DNA of 64,000 nt from contig CAWHIL010000001.1 in assembly GCA_963829505.1 (NCBI GenBank), positions 1,240,001 to 1,304,000 on the forward strand, read 5' to 3'. Positions within the stretch are counted from its first letter, which is position 1. Each line of letters begins with the position of its first letter. Below the pieces are notes generated by a model. That model was not told the origin of the DNA. It made no database searches and saw only the letters and a program-made list of their open reading frames with translations. The DNA is from Roseiarcus sp963829505 (GTDB taxonomy: Bacteria > Pseudomonadota > Alphaproteobacteria > Rhizobiales > Beijerinckiaceae). A program made the translations under genes and the position numbers. Shown here piece by piece: positions 8,264 to 14,652 of the stretch.

Positions 8264-9625
8264 CTATTGTCCGGCGGGACGGAACTTCGGCCTGCGATCG
8301 TCGACCCGCTTGGCCTTGGACAACGCGCGCTCGAGCGAATTGGGAGGCAGCACCTCGACTTCGAAAGTCACCGCGGTGTCGTTCTTCAGCTTGTGCCGCA
8401 CGCGCTCCCTCAGGTCGCTGACGAAACGGTCGAGGTCGCCGGGGGTCAGAGCCGGATCGCGCTCGACGAGCACCGTCGCGTGATCGAGCGCGCCCTGCTT
8501 CTCGAGCACGATCTTGAATTCCACGCCGGTTCCGGGGATCTCGAGCAGCGAGCGCTGCACCTGGCTCGGATAGACGTTCGCGCCGCGGATGAGCAGCATG
8601 TCGTCGAGCCGGCCGTAGACGCCGGCCGGCAGCCGCGGATAGGTGCGCCCGCACGGACAGGGCGCGTGGTCCATGTGCAATTCATCGCCGGCGTAGAACC
8701 GGATCATCGGTTGCGAGCGGCGCTTGAGATGGGTGTAGACGATCGCGCCGCTCTCCCCGTCCGGCAGCACGCGGCTCGAATCGTCCTTGGCGACGATTTC
8801 GGTCCACACGTCGTCCTGAAGGGTGTGCGGCCCGAGGCCTGCCTCGCATTCGACGTTGGACACCCAGGGCGTCATCTCCGAGGTCGATCCCATGTCGCGC
8901 ACCTTGATGCCCCATCCCTGCTCGAGCGCGTTGCGCGTGCCGGGAATCGAGGAGCCGGGCTCGCCGATGAAGACGCCGATCCTCAGCGGCGAATTCATCG
9001 TGTCGTAGCCGAGCGTGCGCGCGGTCTCGAGCATATGCAGGGCGTAGGTCGGCGTCGTGACGAGCACCGTCGAACCGATCCGGTACATGAGTTCAAGCTG
9101 CCGCTCGGTCTCGCCGGCGCCGAGCGGAAACGCCGTCGCCCCCAGCCGCTCGACCGCAAGCAACGCGCCCCAGCCGCCCATGAACAGGCTGAAGACGGTC
9201 GCAAGCTGGACGATGTCGCCGGGACGAACGCCCGCGGTATAGAACCCCTGCGCCATGATGTCGGCGACATAGTCCCAGTCCGAGCGCGACAGAGCGTAGA
9301 GCGTCGGCTTTCCGCTGGTGCCGGACGATCCGTGCACCCGGATGATCTCGTTCGCCTCGCAGCCCATATAACGGCCGAAGGGCGGATGCGCCGCCTGATC
9401 CTCGCGCAGCATGGTCTTGGTGATGACCGGCACGCGTTTGGCGAAATCGTCGAGCGTCTTCACCTGCTCGGGATGGAAGCCATGCCTGTCGTAATTGTCG
9501 CGGTAGAACGGCAGCTTCGCATAGACGTAGGCGAGTTGCGCCTTGAGGTTCTGGACGACCTCCGCCTCGCGCTCCGCCCGCGATCGCGTTTCCTTCGCGC
9601 GATTCCAATAGACGCCGTCGGCCAT
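8264..9625 (-). CDS. Phenylacetate-CoA ligase family acyl-CoA ligase (PaaK-like)
   Basis: A 453-residue adenylate-forming enzyme that should activate a carboxylic acid to its CoA thioester with ATP. It has the PaaK hallmarks: N-terminal KLPFYRDNYD, the phosphate-binding loop VHGSSGTSGKPT, a mid-protein G-x-T-E-like segment (MGSTSEMTP), the cysteine cluster CPCGRTYPRL, and the C-terminal hinge GRLDDMLLIRGANVYPSQV. The acid it activates is not evident. The divergent operon encodes a B12-dependent acyl-CoA mutase, so the ligase may supply the mutase substrate, as 2-hydroxyisobutyryl-CoA ligase does beside HcmAB. That link is inference from context. The thioesterase gene lies upstream on the same strand across a 200-bp spacer containing repeats. 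Confidence 0.9.
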   Translation of the reverse strand: MADGVYWNRAKETRSRAEREAEVVQNLKAQLAYVYAKLPFYRDNYDRHGFHPEQVKTLDDFAKRVPVITKTMLREDQAAHPPFGRYMGCEANEIIRVHGSSGTSGKPTLYALSRSDWDYVADIMAQGFYTAGVRPGDIVQLATVFSLFMGGWGALLAVERLGATAFPLGAGETERQLELMYRIGSTVLVTTPTYALHMLETARTLGYDTMNSPLRIGVFIGEPGSSIPGTRNALEQGWGIKVRDMGSTSEMTPWVSNVECEAGLGPHTLQDDVWTEIVAKDDSSRVLPDGESGAIVYTHLKRRSQPMIRFYAGDELHMDHAPCPCGRTYPRLPAGVYGRLDDMLLIRGANVYPSQVQRSLLEIPGTGVEFKIVLEKQGALDHATVLVERDPALTPGDLDRFVSDLRERVRHKLKNDTAVTFEVEVLPPNSLERALSKAKRVDDRRPKFRPAGQ

Positions 9626-9692
9626 GTCAAAAGTCCTCCCGTCTGGTCTTCTTCCGTTGTTCGTCGCGCTCTCAGAGGCGCTGCATTCCTCC

Positions 9693-9800
9693 CCCTCTCC
9701 CCGCGTGAGCGGGGAGAGGGCCGGGGTGAGGGGCCAGGGGCTTGGCCGCTCACCCGGCCCCTCATCATCCTAACCTTCTCCCTGTGAACGGGGAGGAGGG
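9693..9800. repeat. REP-like palindromes between ligase and thioesterase genes
   Basis: A perfect 12-bp inverted repeat (9693-9704 with 9709-9720, loop GTGA; core CTCCCCGC/GCGGGGAG) is followed by GGCCGGGGTGAGGGG and a second, weaker copy near 9776-9797. The same core occurs at 31928-31953, about 32014-32042 and 46863-46889, so it is a dispersed intergenic repeat family of this genome. Confidence 0.7.
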
Positions 9801-9825
9801 ACGCTGTCTCCACACAGGCGCTCTC

Positions 9826-10260
9826 CTAAAGCACCGACCCTCCGATGAAGCGCGCATGGCCGAGAAACTCGCTGACGACCACGCCCTCCAAATCCGTCAC
9901 CTTGACGTCGTAGAGGCCGACCCGGCCGGCGATCGACCTTTCGACCGCGATCGCGCGAAGCCGGCTCCCGGGGCTGCCCGGATTCAGGTAGACGATCGAG
10001 CAATGGTGGGCGACGGACCGCTCGTTCAGGCTGTTGCAGGCGCACGACAGCGCCGTATCGGCGAAGGTGTAGAGCACGCCGCCATGACAGGTTCCGAAGC
10101 CGTTGAGCATGTCCTGGCGGACCGTCATTTCGAGAACCGCCCGCCCGGCGCCGGCCGAGACGAGCGTAACGCCGAGGGCCCGGCTCACCCGGTCGCCCTC
10201 GAGCATCCGGCGTGCGCAGGCGAGGCCGAGCGCGTCGGCGTCATCGCCCTCTCCCGCCAT
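9826..10260 (-). CDS. Hotdog-fold acyl-CoA thioesterase, PaaI type
   Basis: A 144-residue single-domain hotdog protein. The PaaI features are the segment NGFGTCHGGVLYTFADTALSCACN (HGG plus the downstream Asp expected of the active site) and a following H-x-x-x-x-x-Y-L-N-P strand. It should hydrolyse an acyl-CoA, perhaps relieving CoA trapping if the linked ligase or mutase makes a dead-end thioester. It is the promoter-proximal gene of the leftward arm of the divergent cassette; its start is 104 bp from the TetR start, with the palindrome between them. Confidence 0.88.
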   Translation of the reverse strand: MAGEGDDADALGLACARRMLEGDRVSRALGVTLVSAGAGRAVLEMTVRQDMLNGFGTCHGGVLYTFADTALSCACNSLNERSVAHHCSIVYLNPGSPGSRLRAIAVERSIAGRVGLYDVKVTDLEGVVVSEFLGHARFIGGSVL

Positions 10261-10325
10261 CGCCTACCCTCCGCCGGACGGACGCCTTCGGCGCCTTCGC
10301 CCTTGAGTATGCACAGCTTCACGTG

Positions 10326-10341
10326 CTAAACAATCGTTTAG
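10326..10341. promoter_or_regulatory. Palindromic operator candidate for the adjacent TetR regulator
   Basis: CTAAAC-AATC-GTTTAG is a perfect 6-bp inverted repeat with a 4-bp spacer, sited between the divergent paaI-like and tetR-like starts. It is AT-rich against its surroundings and of the size TetR dimers bind. It could control both arms; binding itself is inferred. Confidence 0.65.
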
Positions 10342-10364
10342 TTAGCTACCGCGAGGACAGACGC

Positions 10365-10946
10365 TTGGCGGCGACGGAGGCGAAAAGGCAGGCGAACCGA
10401 TGGCCGGCGCTGCTCAACGCGGCGGCGACGAAATTCGCCGAGGCCGGCTATCGCGCAACGACCGTGCGAGACCTCGCCGCCGCGACCGCGATGACCCCGG
10501 GCGCGATCTATTTTCACGTTCCCAACAAGCAGGCGCTGCTGCTCGCGGTCTACGAGGAGGGCGTCGAGCGGATCCTTCAGCGCGTCGAGTCGGCGACCGA
10601 GCGCGCCTTGACCCCATGGGACGGGCTGACCGCGGCGGTCGAAGCGCATCTTCACGCTATCCTCGACGAGAGCGCCTACGCGCGGGTGGTGATCCGCATC
10701 CTGCCGGGGGACGTGCCGGAGATCGCGGCCGAACTGATCCGCCTGCGCGACCGCTACGAGGAGAGGTTTCGCGCCCTGATGGACGACGTGACCCTGTCCG
10801 CGGGCCTGTCGCCGAGCCTCGCGCGCCTCTTCCTGCTCGGCGCGCTCAACTGGACGCCGGTCTGGCGCAAGCCGGGCGGCGCCTCGATTTCCGAGATCGC
10901 GCGGCAGGTCCTCGCTCCCTTGCGCGCCGCCGGAGAGGGCGCGTGA
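10365..10946 (+). CDS. TetR/AcrR-family transcriptional regulator
   Basis: A 193-residue regulator. Residues about 15-60 form the TetR HTH domain (ALLNAAATKFAEAGYRATTV, then the recognition part MTPGAIYFHVPNKQALL), and the rest is a variable ligand domain. The TTG at 10365 is chosen because a GAGGACAG-like ribosome site precedes it and because it starts downstream of the palindrome; frames further upstream run into the operator. Its stop overlaps the start of the B12-binding subunit gene (GTGA), so it is the first gene of the mutase operon. An acyl-CoA ligand is a reasonable guess from context. Confidence 0.88.
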   Translation: MAATEAKRQANRWPALLNAAATKFAEAGYRATTVRDLAAATAMTPGAIYFHVPNKQALLLAVYEEGVERILQRVESATERALTPWDGLTAAVEAHLHAILDESAYARVVIRILPGDVPEIAAELIRLRDRYEERFRALMDDVTLSAGLSPSLARLFLLGALNWTPVWRKPGGASISEIARQVLAPLRAAGEGA

Positions 10947-11389
10947 CGCGGCCCCGTCTCGATCCGCCGGCGCGGGTGCTGGTCACCAAGGTCGGGCTCG
11001 ACGGCCACGACCGCGGCAGCCGCATCGTCGCCGCCTTCCTGCGCGACGCCGGGATGGACGTGATCTACACGGCCCCCTGGCAGTCGATCGCCGGCGTGGT
11101 CAAGCTCGCGACCGAGGAGGACGTCGACGCCATCGGCGTCAGTTCGCTGGCGACCGATCATCTCATCGTGCCGCAGCTTATCGAGGCGCTGCGGGCGGCG
11201 GGCTTGAGCCATGTCGGCGTGGTCGTCGGCGGCGTCGTGCCGGCCGACGAGCAGCCGGCACTCCTGGCGGCCGGCGTCAGCGCGGTCTTCGGCCCCGGCG
11301 CGGCGCGCGAGACCATCGTAACCCATGTCGCGGCGCTCGCCGCCGCGGCGCGAACGGCGCGCGACGCCGAATGGTCAGGGACGTCATGA
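10943..11389 (+). CDS. Cobalamin-binding small subunit of an acyl-CoA mutase
   Basis: A 148-residue stand-alone B12-binding domain of the methylmalonyl-CoA mutase C-terminal type. The base-off/His-on motif is complete: D-x-H-x-x-G in KVGLDGHDRGS, then S-x-L (VSSLATDH) and the GG motif (VVVGGVVPADE). It supplies adenosylcobalamin to the separate substrate-binding subunit encoded next, as HcmB does for HcmA or IcmB for IcmA. It starts with GTG overlapping the TetR stop by four bases, and its own stop overlaps the mutase ATG (ATGA), which suggests tight translational coupling and fixed stoichiometry. Confidence 0.93.
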   Translation: MTRPRLDPPARVLVTKVGLDGHDRGSRIVAAFLRDAGMDVIYTAPWQSIAGVVKLATEEDVDAIGVSSLATDHLIVPQLIEALRAAGLSHVGVVVGGVVPADEQPALLAAGVSAVFGPGAARETIVTHVAALAAAARTARDAEWSGTS

Positions 11390-13071
11390 CGAAGGAAGCC
11401 GTTCAACTGACGCTGCCCGGCTTCGACCAGGATTTTGCCCGCTGGCGGGCCGACTATGCCACGCAGATCGGCGACGACCGCCGCATCGTCAACCGCTCGG
11501 GAGTCGAGATCAAGCCGCTCTATACGCCGCGCGACCGGAACGGCTCGGACTACGAGGCCGATCTCGGCTTTCCCGGGCAGTACCCCTTTACCCGCGGCAT
11601 CTATCCGACGATGCATCGCGGGCGCCTGTGGACCCAGCGTCAGTTGATCGGCCTCGGGACGCCGGAGGACTACAACAGCCGCGTCCGCCGGATCCTCGCG
11701 GCCGGCGCCACCGCGATCAGCTTCATCCCCTGCAATTCCGTGTTCCGCGGGGTCGATTGCGACGAGGTCGATCCGTTGCTGCTCGGCACCTGTGGCACGG
11801 TGGCGAACACGATCGACGACATGGAGGTCGCGCTCGACGGCGTGCCGCTCGGCGAGATCTCGACCGCGATGAACGATCCCTCGCCGTTCACCCTGCTGGC
11901 CTTCACGCTCGGCGTCGCCAAGCGCCGCGGCGTGCCGTTCGTGCGCGTCTCCGGCACCTCGAACCAGAGCGATTACCTCTCGCATTTCATCGCCAACCAC
12001 ATGTTCTACCGCTTGTCCCTGGCGGGCTCGCGGCGCGTGCTCGTCGATCACGTCGCGTTCTGTCTCGAGCGCCTGCCGAACTGGAACCCCGTCTCCGTCG
12101 TCGGCCAGCACATGCAGCAGGCGGGCGCGACCCCGATCGAGACGGTCGGCTTCACCTTCTCGACCGCCCTGCAATATGCCGAGGATTGCGTGGCGCGCGG
12201 AATCGACATCGACGTGCTGATGCGCCGCTTCACCTTCTTCTTCGACATTTCGATCAGCTTCTTCGAGGAGGTCGCCAAGTTCCGCGCCGCCCGGCGGGTG
12301 TGGGCGCGCCTGGCGCGCGAGCGGCTCGGCGCGAAGAACCCGAACTCGTGGCGTTTCAAGTTCCACGGCCAGACCTCGGGCGTCGATCTCACCCGCCAGC
12401 AGCCCTTGAACAACATCGCCCGCGTCGCCACCCAGGCGATCGCCGGCATCCTCAGCGGCCTGCAATCCATGCACACCGACGCCTATGACGAGGCGATGAC
12501 GTCGCCGACGGAAGAGGCCGCGCTGATCGCGATCGCGACGCAGAACATCCTGCGCGAAGAGGCGCATCTCTGCGACGTGATCGACCCGCTCGCCGGCTCC
12601 TATTATGTCGAGACGCTGACCGATCAGATGGAGGCCGGGATCCTCGACGTCATCGCGCGCGTCGACGCGGCGGGCGGCATGTACAAGGCGGCCGAGAGCG
12701 GGCTGGTCCAGGGCATAATCGGCGAATCGGCGCTGCGCTACCAGAACCGGATCGAGCGGGGCGACGAGAAGATCGTCGGGGTCAACTGCTATCGGCGCGA
12801 CGAGGACGACGACGTCTCCGGCAAGCCGACCGAACGGCCCGACCTCGCGCGCATGAAGGTGCATGTGGCGCGGTTCAAAGCGTTCAAGGCGAGCCGCAGC
12901 CGCGCCGCTGTCGAGCGCGCGCTTGCGGCGCTGGCGCGCGCCACGCAGGACGAGAACGACAACCTCTTCGCCCGCGTGGTCGAAGCGGCCGAGGCCGGCG
13001 TGACGCACGGCGAGATCGTCGCGTGTCTGAGAAAAGAGCTGGGCTTTGGACGCCCCCTCATCGTCGCCTGA
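11386..13071 (+). CDS. B12-dependent acyl-CoA mutase large (substrate-binding) subunit, divergent
   Basis: A 561-residue TIM-barrel mutase subunit lacking the B12 domain, like HcmA and IcmA. Family landmarks are YPFTRGIYPTM, GLGTPEDYN, VVGQHMQQAGA (His242, matching the catalytic His244 of methylmalonyl-CoA mutase) and HGQTSGVDLT. Substrate residues differ: the tyrosine of T-x-R-x-Y is Leu87, the Arg207 equivalent falls on Ala203 or Asn204, and the usual FDLAT/FDLPT segment is PCNSV (115-119). It is therefore unlikely to use methylmalonyl-CoA. An aliphatic residue at the Tyr position recalls 2-hydroxyisobutyryl-CoA mutase (Ile90). The real substrate is unknown. ATG 11386 overlaps the upstream stop; ATG 11371 is an alternative. 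Confidence 0.9.
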   Translation: MTKEAVQLTLPGFDQDFARWRADYATQIGDDRRIVNRSGVEIKPLYTPRDRNGSDYEADLGFPGQYPFTRGIYPTMHRGRLWTQRQLIGLGTPEDYNSRVRRILAAGATAISFIPCNSVFRGVDCDEVDPLLLGTCGTVANTIDDMEVALDGVPLGEISTAMNDPSPFTLLAFTLGVAKRRGVPFVRVSGTSNQSDYLSHFIANHMFYRLSLAGSRRVLVDHVAFCLERLPNWNPVSVVGQHMQQAGATPIETVGFTFSTALQYAEDCVARGIDIDVLMRRFTFFFDISISFFEEVAKFRAARRVWARLARERLGAKNPNSWRFKFHGQTSGVDLTRQQPLNNIARVATQAIAGILSGLQSMHTDAYDEAMTSPTEEAALIAIATQNILREEAHLCDVIDPLAGSYYVETLTDQMEAGILDVIARVDAAGGMYKAAESGLVQGIIGESALRYQNRIERGDEKIVGVNCYRRDEDDDVSGKPTERPDLARMKVHVARFKAFKASRSRAAVERALAALARATQDENDNLFARVVEAAEAGVTHGEIVACLRKELGFGRPLIVA

Positions 13072-14026
13072 AATCTCCGCCGGCCTCGCCGCGCTGATCG
13101 AACGCCTGATCGGCGGCGAGGCGGCGGCGCTGGCGCGCGCTCTCTCGCTGATCGAAGCGGGCGGGGCACGCGCGGACGCGATTGCGCGCGCCGCGCATCG
13201 CGCCGCGGGCCGTGCTGTCGTGGTAGGCTTCAGCGGGCCGCCGGGGGCTGGGAAATCGACGCTGATCGACGCCTATGTCGCCGAGCTTCGCAGGCAGGGC
13301 CGGTCGGTCGCGGTCGCCGCGGTCGATCCGTCGAGCCCCTATTCGGGCGGCGCCGTGCTCGGCGACCGCATCCGGATGCAGCGCCACACGGAAGATCCCG
13401 GGGTCTTCATCCGCTCGCTCTCCTCGCGCGGCTGGCTCGGCGGCCTGAGCGCCAACATGCATCGCATTGTCGATGTGATGGACGCGGCCGGGCGCGACGT
13501 GGTGATCGTCGAGACGGTCGGGGCCGGCCAGTCGGACGTGGAGATCGTCGAGGTCGCCGACGTCTGCGTCATCGTCAGCGCGCCCGGGCTTGGCGACGAC
13601 GTCCAGGCGATCAAGGCGGGCATTCTCGAGATCGCCGACGTGCTGGCGGTCAACAAGGCCGACCTGCCGATGGCGGGCCTGACGGCCGACCATCTGCGCG
13701 GGATGCTGTCGCTGCGCGCCGACCGTCGCGAGGTTCCGGTGATCGAGACGGTCGCGACGACCGGCGCTGGGGTCGATGCGCTCGCCGCCGCGATCGACGC
13801 CCGCGCCGTGCGCTCGCCCGACGAGAAGCAGGCGCAGCGGATGCGGCGCGTGCGCCGCCTTGTCGCCGAGGCGGCCGGGCGGCGCGTGCGCGATCTCGTT
13901 CTCGCGAGCCACGATGCGCGAAGCGAGGCTTTGCTGGAGGCGGCGGCGGACGGACGGTGCGGGGTGGAGGATGCTGCGGAGGCGATGCTGCGAGAGGTCA
14001 GGTCGCCAGAACCTTTTTCCCCGTGA
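13046..14026 (+). CDS. MeaB/ArgK-type GTPase chaperone of the B12 mutase
   Basis: A 326-residue G3E-family P-loop GTPase. It has the Walker A motif GPPGAGKS (64-71), the VDPSSP switch segment, DRIRMQRH and RSLSSRGWLGGL characteristic of MeaB, ETVGAGQS, and the NKAD base-specificity motif. Such proteins gate cofactor loading and eject inactivated cob(II)alamin from their partner mutase; the HCM operon has the same type (MeaH). It starts with TTG 26 bp before the mutase stop, after GAAAAGAG. Its 3' end overlaps the convergent membrane-protein gene by 29 bp. Confidence 0.93.
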   Translation: MDAPSSSPEISAGLAALIERLIGGEAAALARALSLIEAGGARADAIARAAHRAAGRAVVVGFSGPPGAGKSTLIDAYVAELRRQGRSVAVAAVDPSSPYSGGAVLGDRIRMQRHTEDPGVFIRSLSSRGWLGGLSANMHRIVDVMDAAGRDVVIVETVGAGQSDVEIVEVADVCVIVSAPGLGDDVQAIKAGILEIADVLAVNKADLPMAGLTADHLRGMLSLRADRREVPVIETVATTGAGVDALAAAIDARAVRSPDEKQAQRMRRVRRLVAEAAGRRVRDLVLASHDARSEALLEAAADGRCGVEDAAEAMLREVRSPEPFSP

Positions 14027-14405
14027 GGTCGGCCACCGCGTCCGGACGAAACAACATCCATATTGCAACGACCTGGATCGCCAATTGCACGAGAAGGACG
14101 ATGCCGGAAAATACACTGCCTCTATTAAGAATAGTAATCGAAATAATCGACACGATAACCCCGAATCCAAATAAAATTACAAATACCCATTTTGCCCAAT
14201 TTTGCCTATAGCGAGATATCAAGACGACAAACACTACTGGTAGCGCAAATGAAGCAAACACAATCGTCAAATATGTCAACGGAGATGGAGAATACAAGAT
14301 CCTGTTCAATTTTCCGTCTACCAACATTGTTATAACCCCGATAGACAAACTCATATACATCAAGCGCTCAAAGTATCTTAGGCTCGAAAGCATCTTGAAA
14401 GCCAC
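13998..14405 (-). CDS. Small AT-rich membrane protein of unknown function
   Basis: A 135-residue protein with about four predicted membrane helices (roughly 17-30, 41-62, 69-90, 97-119) and short basic loops (ISRYRQNWAKW). It lies in an AT-rich stretch (about 14030-14450) that contrasts with the GC-rich flanks and uses codons unlike its neighbours, so it may have been acquired. No family is recognised. The start at 14405 is the first ATG; the second (MLSSLRYF) is also plausible. The 3' end overlaps the MeaB-like gene by 29 bp, convergently. Confidence 0.6.
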   Translation of the reverse strand: MAFKMLSSLRYFERLMYMSLSIGVITMLVDGKLNRILYSPSPLTYLTIVFASFALPVVFVVLISRYRQNWAKWVFVILFGFGVIVSIISITILNRGSVFSGIVLLVQLAIQVVAIWMLFRPDAVADLTGKKVLAT

Positions 14406-14490
14406 CTATCGTTTTTGTAGACCGAATCAATCGCCCTAAAACGGGAGACATGTTTGCGGTTGGGCTCATCCAGTCGCAGAAGGCGCGGGC

Positions 14491-14652
14491 TCACTCCCGC
14501 CGGTCCTCCGGCAGGTCGTCGTCGCTGATCGCCCGCCAGCCGGCGCCGTCGAGGTCGTCGAACTGGCCGCTTCGGAGCGCCCAGAGGAAAGCGGCGAGGC
14601 CGAAGAAGCCGAGCGCCAGCGCCAGCGGCACGAGATAGACGAGCACGTTCAT
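14491..14652 (-). CDS. ccoS: cbb3-type cytochrome oxidase assembly protein CcoS
   Basis: A 53-residue single-span protein: MNVLVYLVPLALALGFFGLAAFLWALRSGQFDDLDGAG is split here only by the membrane helix (about 4-26) and the conserved SGQFDDLDG motif, which identifies CcoS/FixS. CcoS is needed for cofactor insertion into the cbb3 oxidase. Its ATG overlaps the ccoI stop by four bases (ATGA), and it closes the ccoGHIS assembly operon. Confidence 0.95.
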   Translation of the reverse strand: MNVLVYLVPLALALGFFGLAAFLWALRSGQFDDLDGAGWRAISDDDLPEDRRE

